The notes beneath the pieces are model-generated. The model worked only from the letters and a program-made list of their open reading frames with translations, was not told the DNA's origin and searched no databases. DNA of 64,000 bases from NCBI GenBank assembly GCA_945879015.1, contig CAMCUO010000008.1, forward strand, positions 1 to 64,000, given 5' to 3'. The DNA comes from Chitinophaga pinensis (GTDB lineage: Bacteria; Bacteroidota; Bacteroidia; 2-12-FULL-35-15). The position numbers and the translations under genes were made by a program. This document shows, piece after piece, positions 27,907 through 37,204 of this stretch (positions are counted from its first letter, which is position 1; every line of letters starts with the position of its first letter).

Positions 27907-29178
27907 TCAGTTATTAGTGTTTTGAATCTTTAAATTCACCTGTTCAATACGTGTTCGAGTAACCGCAATTATTGTAAATACAAACTTCTCTATTCTTATT
28001 TCCTCATGAATGCGGGGGATGCTTTCATGGTAATGCATTATCAAACCACCAAGTGTTTCTACGTTATCCAAAATGGGTAAGTGCAAACTGTATTTATTAT
28101 TGATGTAATCGGTTTCCAATCGGGCAGAAAAAACAAACTCTGATTCACTCAGTTGTTTTTCAATCATTTCCTCTTTATCGTGCTCGTCTTCTATTTCTCC
28201 AAAAATTTCTTCCATTACATCTTCCATGGTTAACATTCCGGAAGTTCCACCGAATTCATCTACTACTACTGCAATACTTTTATGCTGTTGAATAAAAACC
28301 GTTAACACCTCACTTGCTGCCATCGATTCGGGGACAATACTTACAGGCAGCAAAATACTTTTTATGCTTTGTGGATTTTTAAAAAGTTCTTTCGAATAAA
28401 TATATCCAATGATATTATCGATACTTTCGGCAAATATTAAAATTTTCGATAACCTAGTTTGAATAAATTTTTGTTTGAGCACCTCAATACTTTCGTTTAC
28501 ATCCAAAGCAATTATTTCGGTACGCGGAACCATACATTCACGAGCTTTCACGCTGGAGAAATCCAATGCATTTTGAAAAATTTGTATCTCATGATCCATC
28601 TCTGCCTTTTTCTCAATAGTTGTGGAAGTTCCTTCTCTCACATAATTATCTAAATCGATCATGGTGAAAGCAGCATTCTCATTTTCGATTTTTAAACGAA
28701 ATACTTTTTTGAGAATGAATTCTGAGAAACCAATCGTAAGCATTACAATTGGATAAAGTAAACCGTAAACGATTGTCAATGGAAAAGCAAACAGTGTTAA
28801 TGTTTTATTTGGATTTATTCTGAAAAGATTTTTGGGTAAAAACTCGGCTGTGACTAAAATCAACATTGTTGACAGAAATGTAGATATCAGTAATACCAAA
28901 ATGTGATGATCCTTGGAAATATAATGATATAAGGTCTCTTCCAAATTTGCATCCATTTTTATACCAAAAATAACCAGTGCAATATTATTTCCCAACAACA
29001 TTGTACCTAAATAACGAGAAGGGTATTTATTAAAATGAGATAAAACTTTTGCAGACCAATTACCTTGTTTATTTTCTAACTCAATACGAAGTTTATTAGA
29101 AGTAATGAAAGCAATTTCCAAACCCGAGAAGAAGGCGGATGCTAACATTGCAAGAAGAATAATAACTGTACTTTCCAA
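27907..29178 (-). CDS. CNNM/CorC family transporter-like protein (DUF21 + CBS pair + CorC_HlyC)
   Basis: A 423-residue inner-membrane protein. The N-terminal CNNM (DUF21) domain (about 1-185) has four helices and the LLGNNIALV motif, the CBS pair (about 205-330) includes ARECMVPRTEI and VDEFGGTSGMLTMED, and a CorC_HlyC domain ends it (about 345-420). Relatives take part in Mg2+/Co2+ efflux; a Bacteroidota paralogue is the gliding gene gldE, but nothing here shows a gliding role. It follows a small membrane protein gene by one base. Confidence 0.85.
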   Translation of the reverse strand: MESTVIILLAMLASAFFSGLEIAFITSNKLRIELENKQGNWSAKVLSHFNKYPSRYLGTMLLGNNIALVIFGIKMDANLEETLYHYISKDHHILVLLISTFLSTMLILVTAEFLPKNLFRINPNKTLTLFAFPLTIVYGLLYPIVMLTIGFSEFILKKVFRLKIENENAAFTMIDLDNYVREGTSTTIEKKAEMDHEIQIFQNALDFSSVKARECMVPRTEIIALDVNESIEVLKQKFIQTRLSKILIFAESIDNIIGYIYSKELFKNPQSIKSILLPVSIVPESMAASEVLTVFIQQHKSIAVVVDEFGGTSGMLTMEDVMEEIFGEIEDEHDKEEMIEKQLSESEFVFSARLETDYINNKYSLHLPILDNVETLGGLIMHYHESIPRIHEEIRIEKFVFTIIAVTRTRIEQVNLKIQNTNN

Positions 29179-29179
29179 T

Positions 29180-29392
29180 TTATTCTTTTTGTTCTTTTAG
29201 TTTTTGAGAAGCCTCAAACTTCATTCGCTGTTTACGTCTCACCGCATACATTAATCCACTAGCAAGGAAAAACACTAAAAAATAAATAGCGCCTTTGTTA
29301 TCGCCAACAATCGTTGAGTAAACACACATGATAATGCCAAGGCAACCCATGAATAGCCAAACTAGTTCTAATATTCTAAATGTTTTGTTCAT
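29180..29392 (-). CDS. Small two-helix membrane protein
   Basis: A 70-residue protein with two hydrophobic helices (about 8-28 and 35-52) and a basic cytoplasmic tail (RRKQRMKFEASQKLKEQKE). I recognise no named family. It ends one base before the CNNM/CorC gene begins, so the two are surely co-transcribed and probably work together. Confidence 0.7.
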   Translation of the reverse strand: MNKTFRILELVWLFMGCLGIIMCVYSTIVGDNKGAIYFLVFFLASGLMYAVRRKQRMKFEASQKLKEQKE

Positions 29393-29451
29393 TGTTGTTA
29401 AATTTTTTCTTTAAAACTTTATTTATGGTTATGAGTTAATCCTTAATAGAA

Positions 29452-29573
29452 CGTCATTGCGAGTCCCGCATTTTCGAGGGATGTGGCAATCTCTGCCAAT
29501 TGATGACTGTTCTTTCCATCGTGAGAGATTGCCACATCCCGTCCCGATGCTCGGGTCGTGACTCGCAATGACG
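29452..29573. repeat. Intergenic REP-like hairpin, copy 1
   Basis: Starts CGTCATTGCGAGT and ends ACTCGCAATGACG; inner arms GGGATGTGGCAATCTCT and AGAGATTGCCACATCCC are also complementary, so about 40 bases on each side can fold back. Four related copies lie at 30252, 51648, 53384 and 61920. Confidence 0.85.
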
Positions 29574-29595
29574 CTCCGAAAGCAAAATCACCCAA

Positions 29596-30204
29596 TCACT
29601 TCTTCTCTTTACCATCTGGTGCCAAATCTGCATCTTTAATATCTATTTCCCCTTGTACATTTTTTATTTGATACTCTGAAAAATCTTGATCTGCTTCCAT
29701 TCCATCTCCCCAAATTACTTGATCTTTAGTAGTTATTTTCACAAACGCATCGGTATATATTTTTTTTGTAAAAGTATTCCAAATCAAATGTTCGGTATTT
29801 AATTTTTCACCCTTTTCATTTATCACAATTACATTGCCTTTGGCTTCCATTTTTTCCATCACTCCGCTCCCATTGTCGTAACCAATACCATAATTTGCGG
29901 TTAAATTGGTTTGCTCTTTTTTATCTTCCTGAAAAAACACAATGTTCATTCCTGTAGGCAATTCCAAATAAGGTTTTATGCCAGCATATCTATTTATTAG
30001 AGGAGCTTTCAAACGAGCACGCACAAAGGCAGAATCGCTGTAAATAAATTCTACATTTTTGCTAGACTCTAATGGAAGTTTTTTTTCTGCTTCTGAAGTA
30101 ATAGTGTTAACAATAGCAATATCGTTTTCACAAGAAGTAAAAAAGAGAATAGTAAATAGGGAAATGGTAAATAGGGAAATAGTATGTAAAGGTGTGTTCT
30201 TCAT
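29596..30204 (-). CDS. lptC: LPS export periplasmic protein LptC
   Basis: A 202-residue lipoprotein: hydrophobic start followed by the lipobox-like FFTSC at Cys25, then a beta-jellyroll OstA-like domain with repeated short strands (ENVEFIYSDSAFVRARLKAP, VMEKMEAKGNVIV, TEHLIWNTFTKKIYT). LptC carries lipopolysaccharide from the LptBFG transporter toward LptA. Position next to coaX, outer-membrane protein and CNNM/CorC genes agrees with Bacteroidota lptC. Repeats lie on both sides, so transcription may be interrupted. Confidence 0.82.
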   Translation of the reverse strand: MKNTPLHTISLFTISLFTILFFTSCENDIAIVNTITSEAEKKLPLESSKNVEFIYSDSAFVRARLKAPLINRYAGIKPYLELPTGMNIVFFQEDKKEQTNLTANYGIGYDNGSGVMEKMEAKGNVIVINEKGEKLNTEHLIWNTFTKKIYTDAFVKITTKDQVIWGDGMEADQDFSEYQIKNVQGEIDIKDADLAPDGKEKK

Positions 30205-30251
30205 TTAATCTGTTAAGAAACTTGTTTGCAAATTTACGATTTATTTTCTTA

Positions 30252-30380
30252 GGGACGTCTCCCGATAGCTATCGGGAGCGAACTAAATGAAACAATCTCT
30301 GCCTAATTTGGGCTATTCTTCTCATCATGAGAGATTGCCACATCCCGCCAAAATGCGGGACTCGCAATGACGCTCCGAAG
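30252..30380. repeat. Intergenic REP-like hairpin, copy 2 with added palindrome
   Basis: The right half (GAGAGATTGCCACATCCCGCC to ACTCGCAATGACGCTCCGAAG) matches copy 1. The left half is replaced by a perfect 20-bp palindrome (CTCCCGATAG and its complement, 30259-30278), so the element is a mosaic. Confidence 0.75.
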
Positions 30381-30442
30381 GGAAAACTACACATAGTACA
30401 AGAAAAAAATCTGCGAAAATCTGCGAAATCTGCGAGCAATTC

Positions 30443-31972
30443 CTAATCAAACTTCGGTTTCTGGAACCATCTATCGTTAATCGTAAATCCAATACTTGCT
30501 TTGATGAAATTTTCTTTGATAAGTCCGTTTGTTAGAGTTCCACGTTGTCCTACTTCTACACCAATATTTACCATAGAAAAACTTTGTAAAATATAACTTC
30601 TTCCTACAGGAAAACCAATACCAAAACTTCCTGCATATTCATTTAAAGGTGTTGCTTTTAATTCCAAAGCGGTTTGCATGTAACGAACACCTATACGATA
30701 ATGTGCGCGTTTAAAATAAGTTGCATTAGGTTTTGAATCTGGAATAAATTGTGCGCCCAATGATGTACGTAAACTATTTTTTAATCCTTGTGATTGTCCA
30801 AATGCACTGTAATCACTCCAGTTTTGAATGGCTACATCTGCTGCTATCATCCACTGATCTCCTTTTTTAATGGCTACTCCAAAACCAAAACTCATTGGAA
30901 TAGTAATTTGTCCCTTGTTACCTTTTGTGTTTTCAATGGTATCTTTTACTATTTCGTAACCAATAGAATTGTTGAAATAACTGTAGGAAAGACTATCAAT
31001 TGTTGCTTCCATATTTGTTTTAGCAGAAAAAGTTGCACCAAACATTATTTTCACATTGTCTTTTAAATCACGGTACTTTACTGGGCGACAAGAATCTTTA
31101 TTGTCAATATATTTTACCGAATCAACAATGTATGCCATTTGCATTCCGTAATCAAAATACAAACCCTCTACACGTGTGTTTGTTCCAGTGCGGGTATTAA
31201 ATGCATAAAGTGTAGAAGGGAAAATTGATCTTCTTGTATTCTCCATGTTTCCGAATAAGTAAGATGCGTTTGCTCCCAAACTTAAACTCTGCATAAATTT
31301 TTTACGATTCAATGCTTTGCGAATTTTCTGTGAATCTTCAAATAGTTGCTGACAAGTTTTTGGAGTATTGTCGGCATTCTTCACAGACTTCAATGCTCTA
31401 TATTTACTCGACAGTTGATAGTTTCTTGGCAATGCATACAATGGTTTTATTCCGTTTCCAAAATACACTTGATTAATTCCTCCGCTTCCTTCGTACAGAA
31501 ACTTTACTTTTCCAATATTTGCAATATCTTGTTCATCAGAAATTTTATATCCAACCGAGCTGAAAGGAACTAAACCAACACTAGCGCCCCACCATTTTTT
31601 AAATTGAAAAGCTAAAGCTATATGAGATAATGAAGCCGTATTTACTGTTTTTTTATCTACTGCATCTTGAAGTGTTAAACGATTGTAGTTAGCACCTAAT
31701 TCAGCAGTAACCAAACGCATATTAGAATAAGATGCAGGGTTTCCGTTATTGATAAAAAACATTTGAGTGGTATCGTTTTGCAAAGCAATAAATGTTCCGC
31801 CCATTGCAAAACCTTGTCCTAAACCTTTACGGCTAACATCACCAATACCATAACGGGAATAAGGCGAACTAGTCGTTTGCGCTTTGGCGGATGTAGTTGC
31901 AAAACACAAAATAAGAAACAACAAAACTATAGAAGGTATTGATTTAAGGTTGTTCAATTTGCTAAAATTCAT
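30443..31972 (-). CDS. Outer-membrane beta-barrel protein of unknown function
   Basis: A 509-residue protein with an N-terminal signal peptide ending ...TTSAKA before QTTSSPYSRYGIGD. The body alternates short amphipathic strands, with GLGQGFAMGGTFIAL near the start and an aromatic end, as in FadL/OmpP1-like barrels. The SPYSRYGIGD opening is a recurring feature of a Bacteroidota outer-membrane family encoded beside coaX. I start at ATG 31972; a GTG at 31981 overlaps the coaX stop (GTGA). Substrate unknown. Confidence 0.75.
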   Translation of the reverse strand: MNFSKLNNLKSIPSIVLLFLILCFATTSAKAQTTSSPYSRYGIGDVSRKGLGQGFAMGGTFIALQNDTTQMFFINNGNPASYSNMRLVTAELGANYNRLTLQDAVDKKTVNTASLSHIALAFQFKKWWGASVGLVPFSSVGYKISDEQDIANIGKVKFLYEGSGGINQVYFGNGIKPLYALPRNYQLSSKYRALKSVKNADNTPKTCQQLFEDSQKIRKALNRKKFMQSLSLGANASYLFGNMENTRRSIFPSTLYAFNTRTGTNTRVEGLYFDYGMQMAYIVDSVKYIDNKDSCRPVKYRDLKDNVKIMFGATFSAKTNMEATIDSLSYSYFNNSIGYEIVKDTIENTKGNKGQITIPMSFGFGVAIKKGDQWMIAADVAIQNWSDYSAFGQSQGLKNSLRTSLGAQFIPDSKPNATYFKRAHYRIGVRYMQTALELKATPLNEYAGSFGIGFPVGRSYILQSFSMVNIGVEVGQRGTLTNGLIKENFIKASIGFTINDRWFQKPKFD

Positions 31973-31977
31973 TCCTA

Positions 31978-32712
31978 TCACTTAGTTCGATTTAAATTGT
32001 ATTCTAAAATTATGTTCAATCCCTTTAGGATTAAATTTTGGTCTGCAAAGATGCTGTTTTTTAACCGTTTCTCAAAAAAATTAACATCTCCACCCGTTAA
32101 AACCACTTTTATATCAGGATATTGACTTTTATATTGTGCAATTATGCCGTCCACCTCAGCCACAGCGCCATTTTGAGCTCCCGAAACAATACTCTCATTG
32201 GAATTTGTTCCTATGAGAAAATCTGTTTTTTCATCAACTTTTAATAAGGGCAAACGAGAAGTAAAAGTATGCATAGCTTTAAATCGCATTTGTAAACCTG
32301 GAGAGATGCCCCCGCCAAGGTATTCGTTATTTTTAGTAATGAAATTGTATTTAATACAAGTACCAGCATCTATTACTAAGACGTTTGAGAAAGGGAAAAA
32401 GTTGTTTCCGCCCACTGCGCCTGCAAGTCTATCACTACCAAGTGTATGCACTGTTTTATATAGATTTTTTATAGGCGTTGGAGTATCGGCATTAAATAAA
32501 AGTACTGTTACTTTCCAGCGGAGTTTTTCAAGAAAAGACTCTATATCATTGACAACGGAAGCCAAAATGCAGTTTTTAAGAGGATATTTTTCAAGGATTC
32601 CCGATGCAAGGAGTTCGGTGGTAGAATCGTAAACAAAAAAATGTGTGAGGGAGTTACCATCAAAAATGGCAGCTTTAACACGTGTATTGCCGATGTCAAT
32701 AACTAGTTGCAT
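31978..32712 (-). CDS. coaX: Type III pantothenate kinase
   Basis: Phosphorylates pantothenate, the first step of coenzyme A synthesis. The 244-residue protein has the ASKHA-fold motifs DIGNTRVKAAIF (phosphate 1), LGSDRLAGAVG and DAGTCIKYNFI (phosphate 2). It is first in the minus-strand envelope run and its end nearly touches the outer-membrane protein gene. Confidence 0.93.
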   Translation of the reverse strand: MQLVIDIGNTRVKAAIFDGNSLTHFFVYDSTTELLASGILEKYPLKNCILASVVNDIESFLEKLRWKVTVLLFNADTPTPIKNLYKTVHTLGSDRLAGAVGGNNFFPFSNVLVIDAGTCIKYNFITKNNEYLGGGISPGLQMRFKAMHTFTSRLPLLKVDEKTDFLIGTNSNESIVSGAQNGAVAEVDGIIAQYKSQYPDIKVVLTGGDVNFFEKRLKNSIFADQNLILKGLNIILEYNLNRTK

Positions 32713-32755
32713 ATCACAAAACTACGAATAAAGGCAGGGATAAAGGAAATTTTTT

Positions 32756-32785
32756 TTTGAGAAATAGAAATAATGTTTACATTTG
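32756..32785 (+). promoter_or_regulatory. Promoter of tRNA-Phe
   Basis: TTTG at 32756-32759 and TACATTTG at 32778-32785 match the Bacteroidota -33 and -7 elements, with an 18-base spacer, 32 bases before the tRNA. Confidence 0.6.
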
Positions 32786-32817
32786 CCCTCCCAATTGCAA
32801 TAGCTGCTGGGAGAGTT

Positions 32818-32890
32818 GGTACCCTAGCTCAGTTGGTAGAGCAAAGGACTGAAAATCCTTGTGTCACTGGTTCGATCCCAGTGGGTACCA
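32818..32890 (+). tRNA. tRNA-Phe (anticodon GAA)
   Basis: A 73-base cloverleaf: acceptor GGTACCC/GGGTACC with discriminator A, D-arm with AGTTGGTAGAG, anticodon stem GGACT around a loop containing GAA, and T-arm ACTGG-TTCGATC-CCAGT. The 3' CCA is not encoded, so it must be added by the nucleotidyltransferase. A strong terminator follows. Confidence 0.97.
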
Positions 32891-32893
32891 CTC

Positions 32894-32939
32894 GGAGGGA
32901 AGAAACTGAAAGTTCAGTTTTCTTCCCTCCTTTTTTTTT
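32894..32939 (+). terminator. Rho-independent terminator of tRNA-Phe
   Basis: GGAGGGAAGAAACTGAA pairs with TTCAGTTTTCTTCCCTCC (one bulge) around a tiny loop and is followed by nine T. Confidence 0.95.
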
Positions 32940-33004
32940 GCCCAAACCCTTATCTGTCGCGCAAATCAGAGCCACTACATTATTTAATTTTGGGGTTTGA
33001 ATGA

Positions 33005-33130
33005 GTTACATTAGAAGCAGGTGATGCAATTGGAATACAAGAAGCACAATCAGTTCAACTAAAAATAATTGAAACAGCTGAATTGTTATTTTTAGAGGTT
33101 CCTATGAAAAAAGGGGTATTTTGGAATTAA
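33005..33130 (+). pseudogene. C-terminal remnant of a pirin-family protein
   Basis: An in-frame stop at 33002 precedes about 41 codons reading LEAGDAIGIQEAQSV ... ELLFLEVPM and ending with TAA. This is the final strand region of pirin (cupin) proteins, where GDGIGI and LLxEVPM are typical. No N-terminal part or start codon is present. It is a fragment left by deletion, between the tRNA and the VWA gene. The remaining 33131-33285 stretch shows nothing else I can name. Confidence 0.65.
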
Positions 33131-33285
33131 GTTATTTGAGGTCTTGTATTAAAAAAAAACAGGTTGTTTAAACAGATTACTTATAGTGAATCAATTTCTT
33201 TTACACAATTTGTTAAGTAATTACAAATTAATACCATTTCATCGATTAAATAGCGAAATTTAGTACCTGAGAAAAAGAATAAGAA

Positions 33286-34380
33286 ATGAGAGGATATCGC
33301 TTTACACATTTCACGGCTCAAGCTAAATCAAAATTTGATGAGCTGTTTAAAATATTTAAGCAACTAATTACCCATACCAGCGGTGATGTAGATGAAGCAT
33401 TAGACTGGATGAAAGAACTTGATAAGGAATACGAGCTTACCAATAGAGATTATACCATTGATGACTTTATTGATGAGCTCAAGAAGCGCGGCTACCTGCG
33501 AAATAAAAATGATGGCAAGGGAGGGATGTCAATTACTCCAAAAACAGAACAAGAGATTCGCAATAACGCCTTAGAACATATTTTTGGAAAACTCAAAAAA
33601 GGTGCAGCTGGAAATCATAAAACAAAGTTTACTGGTAAAAATGGAGAAGAAACAAGTGACGATTTAAGAGTATTTGAATTTGGCGATTCACCACAAAGTA
33701 TTTCCATGATAGATTCCATTAAACAAGCACAAATAAATAATGGTGTAGAAGATTTTCAACTAACCGAAAACGACTTACTTGTTTCAGAACAAGAATACAA
33801 AACACAAACAGCAACCGTTTTAATGATTGATATTAGCCATAGTATGATACTTTATGGCGAAGATAGAATTACTCCAGCAAAAATGGTGGCCATGGCGATG
33901 GCTGAAATGATAAAACGAAATTACTCAAAAGACAGTTTGGATATCATAGTTTTTGGTAACGATGCTTGGCCAATACAATTAAAAGATTTACCATATCTGC
34001 AAGTTGGGCCCTATCACACCAATACTGTTGCAGGCTTAGAACTAGCTATGTCGATACTTCGAAAAAAGAAAGCTTCTAACAAACAAATTTTTATGATAAC
34101 AGATGGTAAACCATCCTGCCTAAAAGAAAACGGCGAATATTATATGAATAGCAATGGTTTAGACCGGCGCATCGTTAATAAATGTTTAACCCTTGCTGCA
34201 GCTTGTAAACGAAGTAAGATAGAAATTACAACTTTCATGGTTGCTAACGATTCGTACCTTCAAAATTTCATTGATGAATTTACTGAAGCTAATCAAGGTA
34301 AAGCATACTTTACAGGATTGAAAGGATTAGGCGAAATGATTTTTAGAGATTACACAAATAATAAAAGAAAGAAAATTTAA
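33286..34380 (+). CDS. VWA domain protein (partner of an AAA+ ATPase)
   Basis: A 364-residue protein with a charged helical N-terminus (about 1-170) and a von Willebrand A domain (about 175-350). The metal-binding MIDAS motif is visible as DISHS (DxSxS) with a downstream TDGKP. Such proteins pair with MoxR/BchI-like AAA+ ATPases to insert metals or remodel protein complexes. The ATPase gene begins two bases after its stop. Client unknown; no obvious target enzyme is adjacent. Confidence 0.82.
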   Translation: MRGYRFTHFTAQAKSKFDELFKIFKQLITHTSGDVDEALDWMKELDKEYELTNRDYTIDDFIDELKKRGYLRNKNDGKGGMSITPKTEQEIRNNALEHIFGKLKKGAAGNHKTKFTGKNGEETSDDLRVFEFGDSPQSISMIDSIKQAQINNGVEDFQLTENDLLVSEQEYKTQTATVLMIDISHSMILYGEDRITPAKMVAMAMAEMIKRNYSKDSLDIIVFGNDAWPIQLKDLPYLQVGPYHTNTVAGLELAMSILRKKKASNKQIFMITDGKPSCLKENGEYYMNSNGLDRRIVNKCLTLAAACKRSKIEITTFMVANDSYLQNFIDEFTEANQGKAYFTGLKGLGEMIFRDYTNNKRKKI

Positions 34381-34382
34381 CT

Positions 34383-35867
34383 ATGGACACTCCTTCAATA
34401 AAAACACTTGGCGAATTAAAAAAAACGAATTACAAATTCTTAAGCATAAAGGATGAACTTCGTGAAAACTTAATTAAAAAATTAAAAAAAAATGAACCTA
34501 TTTTTGATGGAATTTATGGTTATGAAGAAACGGTTATTCCTGAAATTGAAAGAGCCATTTTAAGTCGTCATAATATTTTATTTTTAGGCTTACGAGGTCA
34601 AGCAAAAACAAAAATGGCGCGACAAATGGTAAATTTATTGGACGAATACATACCAATAATTTCAGGAAGTCTCTTAAATGATGATCCTTTACTCCCTATA
34701 TCAAAATATGCAAAAGAATTAATTTCTGAAAAAGGCGATGCTACACCAATAAGTTGGATACATCGCGAAGAACGTTTTGTGGAAAAATTAGCTACGCCAG
34801 ACGTAAGTGTTGCAGATTTGATTGGCGATCTTGACCCCATAAAAGCCGCAAATTTAAAATTATCATTTGCAGATGAGAAAGTTATTCATTATGGATTAAT
34901 TCCAAGAAGCAATCGTTTCATTTTTGTTATTAACGAGTTACCCGATCTTCAAGCTCGATTGCAAGTAGCTTTGTTTAACATCCTTCAAGAAGGCGATGTG
35001 CAAATACGAGGGTTTAATTTAAGAATACCCTTGGATGTGCAGTTTGTTTTTACTGCAAATCCAGAAGACTACACAAACAGAGGAAGTATAGTTACACCGC
35101 TAAAAGATCGGATAGGATCACAAATTTTAACGCATTATCCAAAATCAATTGAATATTCAAAACAAATAACTCAAAATCAGGCAAAACTTAACAGTCTTCA
35201 AAAAGAAATTTTAGTTCCTGAAATACTTAAAACCCTTGTTGAACAAATTGCAATAGAAGCTCGCGACAGCGAATTTGTAGATGCAAAAAGTGGTGTGAGT
35301 GCGCGCTTAACAATAAGCGCTTATGAAAGTTTAATCAGCGCTGCTGAATTGCGTTTTTTAAAAAATGATATCCCTTACTCTTTTGCAAGACTTGCAGATT
35401 TATATTCAGCAGTTCCCGCAATAAATGGTAAAATTGAATTGGTATACGAAGGCGAGCAAGAAGGGCCTGCAATTATTGCACAAAACCTTATCAGCTTAGC
35501 TATTAGAAATACATTTATTCAATATTTTCCAGACCCAGGGAAATTAAAAAGAAAAAAGGAAAACTCTGAGTATTTCACTATCATTAATTGGTTTTCACAA
35601 ACCAATGTTTTAGATTTATTAGAAAATGAAAATGATAAGGTTTATTCATCAGCCTTAACGATTGTTGATGACTTAGAAAATCTCGTAAAAAAATACCACC
35701 CAACCGCGAAAGGAGCAGAGAAATTTGTATTAATGGAATTCGTATTGCACGGTTTATCCGAACATTCTTTGTTAAGTAAAAATAAATTAGCACAAGGAGT
35801 AAGTTTTAAAGATTTATTTAATTCTTTGATGAATTCCGATCAAAATTTTGGAACTGAAGCAAATTAA
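34383..35867 (+). CDS. AAA+ ATPase (magnesium chelatase/MoxR-like)
   Basis: A 494-residue ATPase. The Walker A loop reads GLRGQAKTK (Ala in place of the last Gly) near residue 70 and the Walker B FVINELPDL has Asn in place of the usual Asp. The following VALFNILQEGDVQIRG and FVFTANPEDYTNRG (sensor 1 region) are characteristic of the BchI/MoxR clade. With the upstream VWA protein it forms the two-gene chelatase-like module. It ends the plus-strand transcript; the next genes are convergent. Confidence 0.82.
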   Translation: MDTPSIKTLGELKKTNYKFLSIKDELRENLIKKLKKNEPIFDGIYGYEETVIPEIERAILSRHNILFLGLRGQAKTKMARQMVNLLDEYIPIISGSLLNDDPLLPISKYAKELISEKGDATPISWIHREERFVEKLATPDVSVADLIGDLDPIKAANLKLSFADEKVIHYGLIPRSNRFIFVINELPDLQARLQVALFNILQEGDVQIRGFNLRIPLDVQFVFTANPEDYTNRGSIVTPLKDRIGSQILTHYPKSIEYSKQITQNQAKLNSLQKEILVPEILKTLVEQIAIEARDSEFVDAKSGVSARLTISAYESLISAAELRFLKNDIPYSFARLADLYSAVPAINGKIELVYEGEQEGPAIIAQNLISLAIRNTFIQYFPDPGKLKRKKENSEYFTIINWFSQTNVLDLLENENDKVYSSALTIVDDLENLVKKYHPTAKGAEKFVLMEFVLHGLSEHSLLSKNKLAQGVSFKDLFNSLMNSDQNFGTEAN

Positions 35868-36253
35868 TTTTTTAATACAAATAAAAAAAACACACGAGAA
35901 ATTTGCTTCTTTTTATATGATATCAATTGCAGTTATAAATCGGAGAATAGATGTGAAGTAATTTTCTAATACGGTAATAAAAAAAATCGTATATTTTTAA
36001 TTCAAAAAATATTAATGGGTCTACGCTTTAAAATATCGAATCACACTAATACTATGAAATAAAGGGTTTTAAACTCGATAGTATTTCAATATTCTTAAAT
36101 AGTCGGTTCGATAATTTGTTTGTGAAGACCGCAGTTCAAAAAAGCAGTAACACATTCGTTACGACTTTTTGTTTTTTATCAGACAGTGTTGATAAATCCA
36201 AAATAGAAAGCATTTTAAAATTTAGTTATTTGAAATTTTTGATGTGCTATTTT
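35868..36253. other. 386-base gap between convergent genes
   Basis: AT-rich, with no credible ORF. It holds a ~70-base repeat at 36063-36132 (separate entry). I see no clear terminator for either flanking gene. Confidence 0.5.
36063..36132 (+). repeat. Diverged ~70-base repeat, copy A
   Basis: Shares GGGTT..AAA.TCGATAGT.TTTC.ATA ... TTCGA ... TTTGTTTGTGAAG.CC with 50519-50586. Both copies lie downstream of a plus-strand gene end. Confidence 0.45.
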
Positions 36254-37153
36254 CTATGAATTTATACACGCATTAATATTTAAATATTTAAAGTTGAAAT
36301 TGCAACTAATTATTTTTTCTGATGAAATCCTACTTCCATTCAAAATTGAATCTGCAATTTCTCCAAATATTAGTTTAACAATTAGTGAAGGTATATTTGG
36401 CAACCAAATCGATTTATTATAACGTTGTGCTATAGCTTTCATTAGTTCTTGATTAGTCAGGTATTGAGGAGCAACAGCATTAAAAGTCCCATGCAAATTA
36501 TTATCTGAAATTAACTTCAAATAGATTCTGCATAAATCATCTAAATGAATCCAAGGAAAAAATTGATTTCCATTACCAATAGCGGCTCCCAAACCCAAAC
36601 GAATGGGTAAAGCCATTTTTTTAAAAGCTTTACTGTCTCTGGATAAAACAATTCCGGTTCTAACTGTAAGAGTTCGAATACCAAGTAAAGTAAACTTGTT
36701 TGACAACTGCTCCCAATCATAGCAAGTTTTTGCTAAAAAATCGTTAGCCGCTGAATCAGTTTCAGTATATATCTTATCCGAGGTCGTGCAGCCGTAAAAA
36801 CCTGTTGCAGAAGCAGAAATATAAGTCTTTATTTTGTTTGGGTATTTTGATATAATTTCAAAAAGGAACTCAGTTGCACAGATTCTACTATCGTAAATTT
36901 CTTTTTTCCATTCTTTAGTCCATCGTTTTCCATTCACGTTGGCACCTGCCAGGTTGATTATCAATTCTGCTTTTTCTATGGCCACTAAATCTATGCTATT
37001 TTGCTCCCAGTTCCACAAATATTGAGTTATATTAATTTGGGGATCAATTTTTCTTGTCAGCCAGCTTACAGTATACCCTTTGTCTTGCAGCTTTTTGGTA
37101 AGGGCCCTACCAACATAACCACTACCACCTGCAATCAAAATATTTTCCATCAA
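36254..37153 (-). CDS. TIGR01777 family NAD(P)-dependent epimerase/oxidoreductase
   Basis: A 299-residue extended-SDR protein with the nucleotide motif GGSGYVGRAL at the N-terminus, NLAGANVNGKRWT (family signature), YISASATGFYG (active-site Tyr region) and FPWIHLDDLCRIY. The family (E. coli YfcH, chloroplast SulA-like) has no firmly assigned reaction. It is last in the pterin/photoreceptor operon, 51 bases after the MerR gene, and could be a reductase acting with the other cofactors there. Start is the first of two adjacent ATGs. Confidence 0.85.
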   Translation of the reverse strand: MMENILIAGGSGYVGRALTKKLQDKGYTVSWLTRKIDPQINITQYLWNWEQNSIDLVAIEKAELIINLAGANVNGKRWTKEWKKEIYDSRICATEFLFEIISKYPNKIKTYISASATGFYGCTTSDKIYTETDSAANDFLAKTCYDWEQLSNKFTLLGIRTLTVRTGIVLSRDSKAFKKMALPIRLGLGAAIGNGNQFFPWIHLDDLCRIYLKLISDNNLHGTFNAVAPQYLTNQELMKAIAQRYNKSIWLPNIPSLIVKLIFGEIADSILNGSRISSEKIISCNFNFKYLNINACINS

Positions 37154-37204
37154 TAAAGTGTTTAGTCGAGTGAATTTAGAAAGAGTTTTATTTGCTCTAA
37201 TAGA

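Noticed and set aside
32773..33000. 75-codon open frame over the tRNA-Phe
   Set aside because: It runs through the tRNA and its terminator; no protein family resemblance.
33164..33195. Another TTGTTTAA word (33164) as a fourth operator
   Set aside because: The sequence 24 bases on does not resemble TTAAACAA.
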